DNA of 64,000 bases from Sphingobium sp. D43FB (GCF_002312805.1 NZ_NMUA01000004.1:124001-188000); one strand, 5' to 3'; positions 8,465-18,303 are shown, counted from the stretch's first letter. The notes: generated by a model not told the origin, from the letters alone. Numbers and translations: made by a program.

Positions 8465-9400
8465 TCAGTCGAACAGGCTGGAGACCGAGCTTTCATCGGC
8501 AATGCGCTTGATCGCCTCACCCAGCAGCGGGGCGATGGGCAGGTGGCGGACCTTCTTGGCGGTGTTGACCGCCTCGGTCCCCTGGATCGTGTCGGTAATC
8601 ACCAGTTCCAGCAGGTCGGACGCATCGACCCGCGCGACCGCGCCGCCCGACAGCACGCCATGGCTGACATAGGCGACGACATCTTCGGCCCCCGCCGCCT
8701 TGAGCGCGGAGGCCGCGTTGCACAGCGTCCCCGCCGAATCGACGATATCGTCGATCAGGACGCAGAAACGCCCGGCGACATCGCCAATGATGTTCATCAC
8801 TTCCGATTCGCCCGCGCGCTCACGGCGCTTGTCGACGATGGCGAGCGGCGCGTTGTCGAGCCGCTTGGCCAGCGCCCGCGCACGCACCACGCCGCCGACG
8901 TCGGGCGACACGACCATCAGGTTGCGGTCACCAAAGCGCGCCTGGATATCCGCCGACATGACCGGCGCACCGAACAGATTGTCGGTCGGAATGTCGAAGA
9001 AGCCCTGGATCTGGCCTGCGTGCAGATCGACCGAAAGGACGCGGTCGGCGCCGGCCTTGGTGATCAGGTTGGCGACCAGCTTGGCGCTGATCGGGGTGCG
9101 GGGGCCGGGCTTCCGGTCTTGCCGCGCATAGCCGAAATAGGGGACGACGGCAGTGATTCGCTTGGCCGACGCGCGTTTCAGCGCATCGATCATGATCAGC
9201 AATTCCATCAGATTGTCGTTGGTGGGATAGCTGGTCGATTGCAGCACGAACACATCTTCGCCCCGGACATTTTCGTGGATTTCCACGAACACTTCCTCAT
9301 CGGCGAAGCGGCGGACGCTGGCGTCGGTCAGGGGAATTTCGATATAGTCGGCGATGGCGGCCGCGAGCGGCTTGTTCGAATTGCCGGTCATGAGCTTCAT
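8465..9400 (-). CDS. prs: ribose-phosphate pyrophosphokinase
   Basis: A 311-residue cytosolic PRPP synthetase that makes phosphoribosyl pyrophosphate from ribose 5-phosphate and ATP for purine, pyrimidine, histidine and NAD synthesis. Family motifs are [13 protein letters not shown], the [13 protein letters not shown] segment, and the PRPP-binding loop [13 protein letters not shown]. The start at 9400 ([13 protein letters not shown]) matches the usual N-terminus. It is a single gene upstream of, and on the same strand as, the btuB riboswitch. Confidence 0.97.
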   Translation of the reverse strand: MKLMTGNSNKPLAAAIADYIEIPLTDASVRRFADEEVFVEIHENVRGEDVFVLQSTSYPTNDNLMELLIMIDALKRASAKRITAVVPYFGYARQDRKPGPRTPISAKLVANLITKAGADRVLSVDLHAGQIQGFFDIPTDNLFGAPVMSADIQARFGDRNLMVVSPDVGGVVRARALAKRLDNAPLAIVDKRRERAGESEVMNIIGDVAGRFCVLIDDIVDSAGTLCNAASALKAAGAEDVVAYVSHGVLSGGAVARVDASDLLELVITDTIQGTEAVNTAKKVRHLPIAPLLGEAIKRIADESSVSSLFD

Positions 9401-9534
9401 GGCCAAAACCCCCTGAAATGAAAAGGCGTGACGAATTGATGACGCTGGGTGAAACGCCGCCCCTGTAGCGGCGCGGGGTCGCGGTGGAAAGGCGCTTTTG
9501 CGCCAGCCGGAAAAATGCATTAGGGGCCGCGTCC

Positions 9535-11196
9535 ATGACCGACAAACTCGTGATCGCCCTTGCCCAGATGACCCAGTCGGTGGGCGACCTCGCCGCCAAT
9601 GCCGACGCGATGCTGGAATGGCGGGCGCGGGCGATGGATGCGGACCTGATCGTTTATCCCGAATTGCAGCTGATCGGCTATCCGCCCGAAGATCTGGTGC
9701 TGAAGCCCGCGCTGGTCGAACGCGCCAATCAGGAACTGGACAGGCTGGCGCAGGCGACCGGCGATGGCGGCCCGGCGATGCTGGTCGGCACCGTGGTCGC
9801 GGCGCAGGGTGTATTGTTCAACGTCGTCGCGCTGCTGGAAGGCGGCGCGGTCACCGCCATCCGCCAGAAGCGCGAGCTGCCCAATTACGGCACGTTCGAT
9901 GAAAAGCGCCTGTTCGCGCCCGGCCCCCTGCCTGCACCCATCGACTTCAAGGGCGTCAAGATCGGCGTGCCGATCTGCGAGGATATCTGGTTCCCCTTCG
10001 TCACCGCGCATCTGAAGGCGCAGGGCGCGGACCTATTGATCAGCCCCAATGGCAGCCCGTATGAGGTCGACAAGGATGACCGCCGCACCAATGGCGTCGC
10101 GGGGACGCGGGTGCGCGAGACCAACCTGCCGCTTGCCTATCTCAACCGCGTCGGCGGGCAGGATGAGCTGGTGTTCGACGGCGCATCGTTCGTGATGAAC
10201 GCCGACCTGTCGATCGCGCATCAGATGCCCGATTGGGACGAGGCGCTGGTGCTGACGATATGGGAGAAGCAGGCAGGGCAGTGGGTCTGCCTGCCCGGCG
10301 CGCGCCATGAACTGGATGACCGGCCCGCCGACATCTATAATGCGATGCTGCTAGGCCTGCGCGATTATGTGAACCGCAACCGCTTTCCGGGCGTCGTGCT
10401 GGGCCTGTCGGGTGGGATAGATTCCGCCTTGTCGGCGGCGGTCGCGGTCGATGCACTGGGCGCGGACCGGGTATGGTGCGTGATGATGCCGTCGCGCTTC
10501 ACCAGCCAGGAGAGCCTGGACGATGCGGTCGAATGTGCGCGGTTGCTGGGCGTGCGATACGATACCATCCCGATCGAACCGGCGGTCGGTGCGTTCGACA
10601 CGATGCTGGGTGATGTGTTTGCCGAGCGGCAACGCGACCTGACCGAAGAGAATATCCAGTCGCGTATTCGCGGCGTGACGCTGATGGCGCTGTCCAACAA
10701 GTTCGGCCACATGCTGCTGACCACCGGCAACAAGAGCGAGATGTCGGTGGGTTATGCCACCATCTATGGCGACATGGCGGGCGGCTATTCGGTGTTGAAG
10801 GATGCCTATAAGACCACCGTCTTCGACCTCTGCCGCTGGCGCAACGAGAATGTCCCGACGCTGGGCGAGGGGTTTGGGCCGACCGGGCCGGTCATGCCGG
10901 AACGGGTGATCACCAAGCCGCCCAGCGCCGAATTGCGCCCCGATCAGCGCGATGACGACAGCCTGCCCCCCTATGAGGTGCTGGACCCCATCCTCTACGG
11001 CCTGGTCGAGGAAGAATTGTCGGTCGAGCAACTGGTAGCGCGCGGGTTCGAGCGCGAGACCGTCGCCCGGATCGAGCGCTTGCTTTATGTCGCCGAATAT
11101 AAACGCCGCCAGTCCCCGCCCGGCGTCAAGCTCGGCACCCGCAACTTCGGCCGCGACCGGCGCTATCCCATCACCAATGCGTTTCGCACCCTGTAA
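9535..11196 (+). CDS. nadE: glutamine-dependent NAD+ synthetase
   Basis: A 553-residue two-domain enzyme. The N-terminal nitrilase-type glutaminase has the triad E43, K112 and C148 (in PICEDIWFP). The C-terminal synthetase domain has the ATP-pyrophosphatase loop SGGIDS at 292-297. It amidates nicotinate adenine dinucleotide to NAD using ammonia channelled from glutamine. The ATG at 9535 opens [12 protein letters not shown], the natural start of the glutaminase domain. It is divergent from prs. Confidence 0.97.
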   Translation: MTDKLVIALAQMTQSVGDLAANADAMLEWRARAMDADLIVYPELQLIGYPPEDLVLKPALVERANQELDRLAQATGDGGPAMLVGTVVAAQGVLFNVVALLEGGAVTAIRQKRELPNYGTFDEKRLFAPGPLPAPIDFKGVKIGVPICEDIWFPFVTAHLKAQGADLLISPNGSPYEVDKDDRRTNGVAGTRVRETNLPLAYLNRVGGQDELVFDGASFVMNADLSIAHQMPDWDEALVLTIWEKQAGQWVCLPGARHELDDRPADIYNAMLLGLRDYVNRNRFPGVVLGLSGGIDSALSAAVAVDALGADRVWCVMMPSRFTSQESLDDAVECARLLGVRYDTIPIEPAVGAFDTMLGDVFAERQRDLTEENIQSRIRGVTLMALSNKFGHMLLTTGNKSEMSVGYATIYGDMAGGYSVLKDAYKTTVFDLCRWRNENVPTLGEGFGPTGPVMPERVITKPPSAELRPDQRDDDSLPPYEVLDPILYGLVEEELSVEQLVARGFERETVARIERLLYVAEYKRRQSPPGVKLGTRNFGRDRRYPITNAFRTL

Positions 11197-11202
11197 CAAC
11201 CT

Positions 11203-11255
11203 CCGTTCGGTTCGAGCTTGTCGAGAACTGTTCTCGACAAGCTCGAACCGAACGG
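11203..11255. repeat. perfect 24-bp-arm palindromic repeat (REP-like)
   Basis: Arms at 11203-11226 and 11232-11255 are exact reverse complements around a 5-base loop. The arm begins CCGTTCGGTTCGAGCTTG. The same design, with a related arm, recurs near 49605-49700. It lies between nadE and gltX and could act as a transcription barrier as well as a repeat. Confidence 0.8.
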
Positions 11256-11271
11256 GGCATGAGTGACCATC

Positions 11272-12600
11272 ATGACCGTCATCACCCGTTTCGCCCCTTC
11301 GCCCACTGGCCATCTCCATGTCGGCAATATCCGCGCCGCGCTGCATAACTGGCTGTTCGCGCAAAAGTCCGGCGGGCAATTCCTGCTGCGGCTGGACGAT
11401 ACCGACCTCGAACGCTCGCGCCCCGAATATGCCGATGCGATCCGCGCCGACCTGCAATGGCTCGGCCTGAGCTGGGACGCGGAGGCCAAACAGTCCGAAC
11501 GCTTCGCGCTGTATGAAAGCCGGTTCGAAGCGCTGCGCGCGGCGGGCCAGGTCTATCCTGCCTATGAGACGCAGCAGGAACTGGAATTGCGGCGCAAGGT
11601 GCTGTTGGGGCGCGGATTGCCGCCGGTCTATGATCGCGGCGCGCTGAGCCTGACGCCGGACCAGATCGCGGCCTATGAAGCCGAAGGCCGCCGCCCGCAT
11701 TGGCGCTTCAAGCTGGACCATGACCAGCCGATCGTCTGGACCGACCTCATTCGCGGCGAACAGCGCTTCGACCCCAAATTGCTGTCCGATCCGGTGATCC
11801 GCCGCGCCGATGGCAGTTGGCTCTACATGCTCCCGTCGGTGATCGATGACATCGACATGGGCATCACCCACGTTCTGCGCGGCGAGGATCATGTGTCCAA
11901 CACCGCGACCCAGATCCAGATGCTCGCGGCAATGGGCGCGCCGCTGCCCGCCTTCGCGCATGAAGCGCTGCTGACCGGGGCGGAGGGCAAGTTGTCGAAG
12001 CGGTTGGGGTCGCTCGGCGTCGCCCATTTCCGCGAACTGGGGCTGGAACCCATGGCGATCGCGTCGCTGCTCGCGCGGCTCGGCAGCAGCCAGTCGGTCG
12101 AGCCGTTCGCGGACATGGAGCCGCTGATCGACAGTTTCGATTTCGCCCATTTCGGCCGCGCCCCCGCGCGCTTCGATGAGGCGGAACTGGCGGGGCTGAA
12201 CCAGAAGATCGTCCATCTCCTGCCCTATGACGCAGTCGCCGCGCGGCTGCCGGGCGGCATGGACGCCCCGGCATGGGAAGCGATCCGCCCCAATCTGGAG
12301 ACGGTGGCAGGTGCAGCTGACTGGTGGCGGATCGTCACCGGCCCCGTCGATGCCCCCGCGCCGGACGCCGAAGACCATGACTTCCTGGCCGCCGCACACC
12401 GCCTGCTGGCCGACCTACCCTTCGACACGGCTATCTGGCGCACGCTGACAGAGACGCTCAAGGGCGAGACGGGCCGCAAGGGCAAGACCCTCTTCCTCCC
12501 CCTGCGCCGCGCGCTGACAGGCCTCGATCACGGCCCGGACATGAGCCTGCTGCTGCCATTGATCGGCCAGGACGAAGCGCTGCGCCGCCTTCAGTCCTGA
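11272..12600 (+). CDS. gltX: glutamate--tRNA ligase
   Basis: A class I aminoacyl-tRNA synthetase of 442 residues. The HIGH-type motif lies within PTGHLHVGNIRAA near residue 16 and the KMSKS-type motif is KLSKR at 240-244. The MTVITRFAPSPTG start is typical. A GTG nine bases earlier (11263) has a better-spaced GGGG and is a possible alternative. Many alphaproteobacteria carry two GltX paralogues, so this may be one of a pair, possibly with tRNA-Gln mischarging activity; the sequence here cannot decide that. Confidence 0.94.
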   Translation: MTVITRFAPSPTGHLHVGNIRAALHNWLFAQKSGGQFLLRLDDTDLERSRPEYADAIRADLQWLGLSWDAEAKQSERFALYESRFEALRAAGQVYPAYETQQELELRRKVLLGRGLPPVYDRGALSLTPDQIAAYEAEGRRPHWRFKLDHDQPIVWTDLIRGEQRFDPKLLSDPVIRRADGSWLYMLPSVIDDIDMGITHVLRGEDHVSNTATQIQMLAAMGAPLPAFAHEALLTGAEGKLSKRLGSLGVAHFRELGLEPMAIASLLARLGSSQSVEPFADMEPLIDSFDFAHFGRAPARFDEAELAGLNQKIVHLLPYDAVAARLPGGMDAPAWEAIRPNLETVAGAADWWRIVTGPVDAPAPDAEDHDFLAAAHRLLADLPFDTAIWRTLTETLKGETGRKGKTLFLPLRRALTGLDHGPDMSLLLPLIGQDEALRRLQS

Positions 12601-12647
12601 GGGGCGTTGGGATTCGGATATAAAATCCTCCCCTACAACGGGAGTTA

Positions 12648-12673
12648 TGTTACCATGTACTAACCTTGTAACA
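12648..12673. promoter_or_regulatory. inverted repeat, candidate operator of the toxin-antitoxin pair
   Basis: TGTTAC (12648-12653) and GTAACA (12668-12673) form perfect 6-bp half-sites with centres 20 bp apart. They lie 16-40 bases upstream of the antitoxin start. RHH antitoxins usually autoregulate through such palindromes. Confidence 0.5.
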
Positions 12674-12688
12674 CATGGAGATGGCGGC

Positions 12689-12976
12689 ATGGGCGAGTCC
12701 ACCTTTACCTTCCGGGTCGATGATGCCCTCAAAAGCGCCTTTGCCGACGCTGCGAAGGCGCATGATCGAACCGGAGCACAACTCATCCGCGATTTCATGC
12801 GCGACTATGTGTCGGGCGAACGCCAGGCGGCTGACCATGACGCATGGTTCCGGCAGCAGGTGCAGGTCGGGCTGGATTCGGCCAATGCCGGACGTCTGGT
12901 CTCTGACGATGACGTCGAACAGGAAGCGGAGGCATGGCGGGACGAGACGCGGGCTAGGATGGCTGGCGGGGCGTGA
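12689..12976 (+). CDS. ribbon-helix-helix type antitoxin
   Basis: A 95-residue protein with an N-terminal beta-strand (TFTFRVDDALK) followed by two helices, the pattern of CopG/RelB-like RHH DNA-binding antitoxins, and an acidic, flexible C-terminal tail. The gene overlaps the toxin start (GTGA). I chose ATG 12689, just after the operator-like repeat; an upstream ATG at 12647 would run through that repeat. Its role is to neutralise the following ParE/RelE-like toxin and repress the pair. Confidence 0.75.
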   Translation: MGESTFTFRVDDALKSAFADAAKAHDRTGAQLIRDFMRDYVSGERQAADHDAWFRQQVQVGLDSANAGRLVSDDDVEQEAEAWRDETRARMAGGA

Positions 12977-13287
12977 AGCTCGCATGGACGCTGGAGGCGC
13001 GCCAAGACCGGCGGCACATACGCACCTACATCGCCAAGGAAAATCCAGCGGCCGCGCTGACGCTGGATGCATTGTTCACGCAGAAGGCGCGCAATCTGGT
13101 CAATCACCCCGCAATCGCACGCCCAGGTCGTGTGACAGGGACATACGAGCTAGTGGTGCATCGCAACTATATCCTGGTTTACGATGTCGCCGACGATCTG
13201 GTGCGCATCCTGCGCTTGCTCCATGCGCGCCGCCAGTGGCCGCCGATCGCTGCCATCGCGGATCAAGCGGAAACCCCGAATGAATGA
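12973..13287 (+). CDS. RelE/ParE family toxin
   Basis: A 104-residue basic protein with the ParE/RelE fold pattern: helical N-terminus (ARQDRRHIRTYIAKENPAAA), then NHPAIARPGRVTGTYELVVHRNYILVYDV and a final strand RILRLLHARRQWP. It starts with GTG overlapping the antitoxin stop. ParE-type members poison DNA gyrase and RelE-type members cut mRNA; the H-x-R-x-W C-terminal end fits ParE better. The target is an inference. Confidence 0.8.
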   Translation: MKLAWTLEARQDRRHIRTYIAKENPAAALTLDALFTQKARNLVNHPAIARPGRVTGTYELVVHRNYILVYDVADDLVRILRLLHARRQWPPIAAIADQAETPNE

Positions 13288-13376
13288 GCGGATTTCACCT
13301 GATTTTCGTCGCACCGCCGATATCTTAAGAAAATGCCGTCACAATGACGGGTCGGGAAGAACGGAAACGGGCGGAC

Positions 13377-13892
13377 ATGGCTGACATAGAATTACCACGA
13401 CCGTTCGCGTTCGACGAATTTTACGCGATGCTCAAAAAGTATGTGAACGATCCCAAGGCACGGGAAGCACTCGCGAACTACGACGCCGAAGCTATCGAAG
13501 GCAGAGGACAACTCAATGACTCATCGACGTCATCGGAATCGGCTTATAACGCTGACGGCATATTCCAACAGATTGGTTGGTCAATCTTGGTTAGTCATGG
13601 TTGGCCTATCTACTATGATATGATTCAGTCAACAGGCCAAAATCACGAATTTCAGATGGAGTTACTTTCAATAGCCGCAAACTTCAGAAGTATAGCAAAG
13701 CTGCTAATTCGCGGGTGCAAGGAAGATGATCTTCCGCGATGGTTGAGAGAGGGAGATACGTTTCCGGACAAGGACTTCGACATCTACGATCCCGCAAGCG
13801 TGCTTCGCCTTCTGCGAATGTGGTCCGAAAAGCATCCAAGACATCAACCCTATACTCTGACGGCATCTGAAAGCGCACAATCACCAGACTGA
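13377..13892 (+). CDS. hypothetical protein
   Basis: A 171-residue soluble acidic protein with no signal peptide or membrane segment. I do not recognise a family. Base composition is clearly lower in GC than the flanking genes and codon choice is atypical, suggesting acquisition together with the adjacent toxin-antitoxin pair. An earlier ATG at 13344 is possible; neither start has a strong ribosome-binding site. Confidence 0.5.
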   Translation: MADIELPRPFAFDEFYAMLKKYVNDPKAREALANYDAEAIEGRGQLNDSSTSSESAYNADGIFQQIGWSILVSHGWPIYYDMIQSTGQNHEFQMELLSIAANFRSIAKLLIRGCKEDDLPRWLREGDTFPDKDFDIYDPASVLRLLRMWSEKHPRHQPYTLTASESAQSPD

Positions 13893-14513
13893 CATAAACC
13901 ACATGATAGGCGTCAGGAAGCGATGAAAATTCCCGTTAATTGCGCCAATCTCCAGATTGCGCGGCCCTTCATCCTACTCACTTGTCCGAGAAACACTGCC
14001 GGATGGTAAAAATGCTCCGGAAACCCGAAAGCATGGTTTTCCGTCACCATAGCACCTCCACTATCGGCCTATGCCTGTTCGAAACCCGATATTCCGCAAA
14101 CGACCCATTTAATGCGAAACCTATCTGATCCGATGCGCGCGCCCAATCCTATTCCCCTTCCAAAATAGGATTTCCTCTGATCTATCCTTGTCGATGGACC
14201 TGCCCGCCCTTCGCCTTCCCCCACCGATTGCTCTCACAGTGACCGGCCTGTCGCGTCACCGTCGCATAGGCGGCGCGTCGCTGTGACTTTAGCGGCGCGT
14301 CGGGGGTGCTTGGGTGGTACGCCCCGGTGGCGATTACAGCGAAAACGCTCGGAAAAACACTGCCTGCAACGGTGTGAACTTGCGCGCTGTGACCCTGCCG
14401 CTCGTTTGGCGGCGCGGCGATGGGCCACGCACCGACCCGAAGCCGCCCCGCCCCGCCGCCACCGCCCGCTGGCGATTGACAGGAACAGGTGGCGGTCCTA
14501 GCGCGGCGGCATC
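13893..14513. other. 620-bp intergenic region upstream of metX
   Basis: No convincing gene is seen. Near 14176-14220 is a segment resembling the leader and first codons of the small HTH gene at 49269. A perfect 11-bp direct repeat GCGGCGCGTCG occurs at 14270-14280 and 14292-14302 (22-bp register). A 6-bp-stem hairpin occurs near 14358. I looked for the SAM-II riboswitch often found before alphaproteobacterial met genes and did not find its core. Confidence 0.5.
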
Positions 14514-15650
14514 ATGGCCAGCATCATCGCGACTGAAGACAGCCGTTTCGGCCTGCGCCGCCAGGTCCGCCTGACCGGACCGCTCAACCTGTCGAGCGGG
14601 GCGACGCTGGGACCGGTCGATATCGCTTATGAAACCTATGGGCAGTTGGATGCCGACGGGTCCAACGCCATCCTGATCTGCCATGCGCTGACCGGCGACC
14701 AATATGTTGCGTCGGAGCATCCGGGCACGGGCAAGCCCGGCTGGTGGTGGCGGATGGTGGGCGAGGGCAAGCCGGTCGACCCGGCGCGCCATTTCATCGT
14801 CTGCGCCAATGTCATCGGCAGCTGCATGGGGTCGAGCGGCCCGGCCAGTATCGATCCTGTGACGGGCGACCCCTATGCGATGCGCTTTCCGGTGCTGACC
14901 ATCGCCGACATGGTGCGGGCGCAGGCGTTGCTGCTCGACCATCTGGGCGTTGCGCGGCTGTCGGCGGTGATCGGCGGGTCGATGGGGGGCATGCAGGCGC
15001 TGACCTGGCCGACCCTCTTCCCCGACCGGGTCGAAAGCTGCGTCGTCATTGCCTCGACCGCACGGCACAGCGCACAGAATATCGCCTTTCATGAAGTCGG
15101 GCGCCAGGCGATCATGGCCGATCCGCAATGGCGTGGCGGCGACTATTATGCCGATGGGGGGGTGCCGAGCGCGGGCCTCGCCGTCGCGCGGATGGCGGCG
15201 CATATCACCTATTTGTCCGAAGCCGGGCTGACCGAGAAATTCGGGCGGCGCTTGCAGGGGCGGGACGCCAAGACCTTCGGCTTCGACGCGGATTTCCAGG
15301 TGGAAAGCTATTTGCGGCATCAGGGATTGAGTTTCGTCGATCGGTTCGACGCCAACTCCTATCTCTACATCACCCGCGCGATGGACTATTATGACATTGC
15401 CGAGGATCATGGCGGGTCGCTGGCCCATGCCTTCACCGCGAGCAAGGCGCGCTTCTGCCTCGTCAGCTTCGACACCGACTGGCTTTATCCCACCACCGAA
15501 TCGCGGATCATCGTCCATGCGCTCAACGCCAGCGGCGCGCAGGCGAGCTTCGTCGAACTGTCCAGCCCGTTCGGCCATGACGCCTTCCTGCTGGAATGTC
15601 CCGAACTCAACCGGGTGGTCGACGGCTTCCTGAAGGGCGGGCGGGCATGA
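14514..15650 (+). CDS. metX: homoserine O-acyltransferase (MetX)
   Basis: A 378-residue alpha/beta hydrolase-fold enzyme that acylates homoserine at the start of methionine synthesis. The nucleophile elbow GGSMGG places catalytic S156. [10 protein letters not shown] near residue 55 and the C-terminal [11 protein letters not shown] segment supply the oxyanion region and the histidine. MetX enzymes may use acetyl-CoA or succinyl-CoA, and the donor cannot be read confidently here. The stop overlaps metW, the usual partner. Confidence 0.94.
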   Translation: MASIIATEDSRFGLRRQVRLTGPLNLSSGATLGPVDIAYETYGQLDADGSNAILICHALTGDQYVASEHPGTGKPGWWWRMVGEGKPVDPARHFIVCANVIGSCMGSSGPASIDPVTGDPYAMRFPVLTIADMVRAQALLLDHLGVARLSAVIGGSMGGMQALTWPTLFPDRVESCVVIASTARHSAQNIAFHEVGRQAIMADPQWRGGDYYADGGVPSAGLAVARMAAHITYLSEAGLTEKFGRRLQGRDAKTFGFDADFQVESYLRHQGLSFVDRFDANSYLYITRAMDYYDIAEDHGGSLAHAFTASKARFCLVSFDTDWLYPTTESRIIVHALNASGAQASFVELSSPFGHDAFLLECPELNRVVDGFLKGGRA

Positions 15651-16240
15651 GCGCGGCGTTACGTCCCGACCTGGCGCTGATCGCGCGGACGGTGCGGCAG
15701 GGCGCGCGGGTACTGGACGTCGGCTGTGGCGAGGGCGCGCTGATGGCGGCGCTGCGCGACAATGCCGGGGTCGATGCGCGCGGGCTGGAGATTGACGGAT
15801 CGAACGTCGCGGCGGCGGTGGCGCGCGGCCTGTCGGTGGTGCAGGGGGATGCGGACACGGACCTGCGTTACTATCCCGACGCCAGTTTCGACTATGCGAT
15901 ATTGAGCCAGACGCTCCAGACGACCCGGCGGCCCGACCTGGTGGTGGAGGAATTGCTGCGCATCGGCGGGCAGGCCTTCGTGTCCTTCCCCAATTTCGCC
16001 CATTGGCGCGGGCGGCTGTCGCTGCTGTGGGGCGGGCGGATGCCGGTAACGCGGCTGTTGCCCGACACCTGGTACGACACGCTCAACATCCACCATGTCA
16101 CCGTCGATGATTTCCGCGCCCTGGTGAAGGAGCGCGGCTGGACCATCGACGGACAATGGTTTTTGAAGGGCGACAAGGAAACCACCCACGCGAACGCCAA
16201 TCTGTTCGCCGAACATGCGGTGTTTTTGCTGCGCAAATAG
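15647..16240 (+). CDS. metW: methionine biosynthesis protein MetW
   Basis: A 197-residue SAM-methyltransferase-fold protein with the glycine-rich motif [11 protein letters not shown] at residues 22-32 and typical MetW phrases [11 protein letters not shown] and [10 protein letters not shown]. In many proteobacteria metX and metW are adjacent and MetW supports MetX activity. Here they overlap as ATGA, so stoichiometric co-translation is likely. Confidence 0.93.
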   Translation: MSAALRPDLALIARTVRQGARVLDVGCGEGALMAALRDNAGVDARGLEIDGSNVAAAVARGLSVVQGDADTDLRYYPDASFDYAILSQTLQTTRRPDLVVEELLRIGGQAFVSFPNFAHWRGRLSLLWGGRMPVTRLLPDTWYDTLNIHHVTVDDFRALVKERGWTIDGQWFLKGDKETTHANANLFAEHAVFLLRK

Positions 16241-16249
16241 CTGCGCGGC

Positions 16250-16918
16250 TTATTCGACCCACATGTCCCGATTGCTGATGTAGAGCGTCGTCTTGCCGCA
16301 GAAGTCGAGCATCCGCGTCAGGCTGGCCCCGCTGCTGAAGGTGACGCGCAGGTTGCGGCTGCACGCGGCATTGGTGAAGGTGAAGGTGTGAAAGGCCGAG
16401 GGCGCGATCGCCTTTTGCGTCAGCCAGTTGGCACCCACGCTGCCATTGGTGGCGATCGTGTTCATGGAGCCGACCGGCACGGTGGCGGAGTTGAACACTT
16501 TGAGCTTGAGCGTCAGCGGGCCGGTGGCAGTGCTGCCCTTCTGCACGGCGGCGGCCTTGGCGCGGGCGGCCGCGCGCGGGTCGAGCGGCGCGGCGGCGGT
16601 TGCGGCCGGGCGGGGCGCGGCGGCCTTGGGTTGCAGCGCGCGCAGTTCGATCGCCAGCGTGCGCATTTCCTTGCGCGTGTCCCGGCTCAGCGTGTCGAGC
16701 AGCTGCGACACCTCGGCAACGCTGGCACCACCCGCATCTTTCTCGATCGAGCGGCGCACGGCCAGCTCATCGGCGGCGCAGGCGCGCATCGCCTGGTCGG
16801 CGATGGTGTCGGCGGTCGCGGTGCCACGCACCAATGTCTCGACCCGCGTGGTCAGGCATGTGGTCCATGCGTCGGCAGGCGTCGTACTGGCCGCAGCGGC
16901 CATCAAATACAGGATCAT
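16250..16918 (-). CDS. hypothetical exported protein
   Basis: A 222-residue protein with a short hydrophobic, alanine-rich start that may be a signal sequence. A helical middle with many Arg/Glu and an Ala/Pro-rich linker (about residues 115-145) follow, then a beta-rich C-terminal domain (LTLKLKVFNSATVPVG to the end) with two cysteines. No family recognised. The start at 16918 sits five bases after a run of ten G residues on the coding strand, which could act as an unusual ribosome-binding site. Confidence 0.6.
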   Translation of the reverse strand: MILYLMAAAASTTPADAWTTCLTTRVETLVRGTATADTIADQAMRACAADELAVRRSIEKDAGGASVAEVSQLLDTLSRDTRKEMRTLAIELRALQPKAAAPRPAATAAAPLDPRAAARAKAAAVQKGSTATGPLTLKLKVFNSATVPVGSMNTIATNGSVGANWLTQKAIAPSAFHTFTFTNAACSRNLRVTFSSGASLTRMLDFCGKTTLYISNRDMWVE

Positions 16919-16923
16919 GCAGT

Positions 16924-16933
16924 CCCCCCCCCC
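16924..16933. repeat. homopolymeric C10/G10 tract
   Basis: Ten consecutive C on the plus strand (G on the coding strand), five bases before the ATG of the exported-protein gene. Mononucleotide tracts of this length are prone to slippage, and here the tract overlaps the Shine-Dalgarno position. Confidence 0.85.
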
Positions 16934-17059
16934 AATGTATCGTAGAGCCGGAAACTGCGCCGGGTTCGCCATGCGTATCGACGCTGGGGTCGATCATTAT
17001 GGGGGCGTTGTCAACGACGAAGCCCGCCTCTTGTACAGGGGCGGGACAGGGACGGGGGA

Positions 17060-18226
17060 TCAGTCGGTTTCGGCGGCGAGATAGACGCGGTTGCGGCCAT
17101 GTTCCTTGGCCAGATAGAGCGCGCGGTCGGCGGCCTTGAGCGCGGCGCGGGCGTCTTCATAGGCCAGCACATTGGCGACCCCGGCGGAAAAGCTGACCCG
17201 ATCCATCCGCTCGCCGGTGGCGCGGTTGACGAGGCTGCGGTTGGCCAGATCCTCGCGCACGCCGTCCACCACTTCGCCTGCTTCGCCCGGCCCCTTGCCG
17301 CGGAACAGCATGACGAATTCCTCGCCGCCATGACGGGCGACATGGCAGCGGTCGTTGGACGCTTTGGCCAAGAGGCCAGCCACGAATTTCAACACCCGGT
17401 CGCCCGTGTCATGGCCGTGGGTGTCGTTGACATGCTTGAAATGGTCGATGTCGCAAAAGGCGACCGAGAGCTGTTCGCCCTGCGCCTGCGCCAGCGCGAC
17501 TTCCTCGCGCAGCACCGTTTCGAAGGCCCGGCGGTTGGGCAGGCCGGTCAGATGGTCATGCTCGGCGGCGCGACGGGCGGTTTCGAGGCTGGATTTGAGC
17601 GCCTTGGTCTGCTTCTGATTTTCGCGCAGCTGGGTTTCGACGAGGCGGGTCTTTTCGACCATCGAGCGGGTGAGGCCGACGAGGCGCGCCAGCACCGGCT
17701 CGCTATCGCCGCCTTCGACCAGATCCTTGGCCTGTTCCTGCAGCGCCGCGCCATAATCCTTCGCCGAATTGCGCGATTCATGCATCAGGCCGGTGAACTG
17801 GGTGAGATTTTCCTCGACCTTGTCGAGCATGGTCGCGAGCGAATCGGGGGTCACTTCATCGGCGCGCTGTTCGGCCGCGATCGTCTCGATCCAGCCATTG
17901 GTGATCTTGCCGCGCTCCATCATGACCGCGCGGATCGCCTTTTCCACGCCGATATTCGCGCCGGTCAGATAATCCAGCGCGACGCTGAAATTGATGGGCG
18001 TGAGGTCGAGGTCATGGGCGAAGAGAAAATCACCAATATCTTCATAGAGCTGACGGCGGCGGTTGATCTCGCGGCTGGACGATGATCCGGCGCGGGGCCG
18101 GGCTTCGACTTCCGCGCTTTCCTCCTCCGCCTTGCCCGACAGACCCTTGGCCCAGCGCGTCAGCCGATCGGTAAGCCCATGTTGCGAGCCTGCGGAAGAA
18201 GAGGATGCCCCGGTCATGACCCTCAT
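17060..18226 (-). CDS. diguanylate cyclase (GGDEF domain)
   Basis: A 388-residue soluble protein. Residues 55-220 are a helical region ending in a likely coiled coil (TRLVETQLRENQKQTKALK). Residues 222-385 form a GGDEF domain with HDHLTGLPNRRAF, the metal-binding DIDHFKHVND and an active-site loop GGEEF at 300-304. It should condense two GTP to cyclic di-GMP. The RxxD product-inhibition site expected just before the loop is absent (NDRC instead). No membrane segment or known sensor domain is seen. Confidence 0.92.
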   Translation of the reverse strand: MRVMTGASSSSAGSQHGLTDRLTRWAKGLSGKAEEESAEVEARPRAGSSSSREINRRRQLYEDIGDFLFAHDLDLTPINFSVALDYLTGANIGVEKAIRAVMMERGKITNGWIETIAAEQRADEVTPDSLATMLDKVEENLTQFTGLMHESRNSAKDYGAALQEQAKDLVEGGDSEPVLARLVGLTRSMVEKTRLVETQLRENQKQTKALKSSLETARRAAEHDHLTGLPNRRAFETVLREEVALAQAQGEQLSVAFCDIDHFKHVNDTHGHDTGDRVLKFVAGLLAKASNDRCHVARHGGEEFVMLFRGKGPGEAGEVVDGVREDLANRSLVNRATGERMDRVSFSAGVANVLAYEDARAALKAADRALYLAKEHGRNRVYLAAETD

Positions 18227-18303
18227 AACGGCAGAGGTGGAACAGGGTTAAGAGCATAGCGGGAAAGAATCGATCCGTCTCCCCTTCCCGGTCGCGCGCG
18301 CGG

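Noticed and set aside
10351..12399. 682-codon open frame antisense to nadE and gltX
   Set aside because: It spans two clear enzyme genes and the palindrome between them, with no domain of its own.
13940..14128. 62-codon open frame upstream of metX
   Set aside because: No ribosome-binding site, no protein-like pattern, and it lies in decayed intergenic sequence.
14220..14513. SAM-II type riboswitch before metX
   Set aside because: Expected from family knowledge, but the GCAGCCAC-type core and pseudoknot partner are not present. Only weak hairpins and a direct repeat are found.
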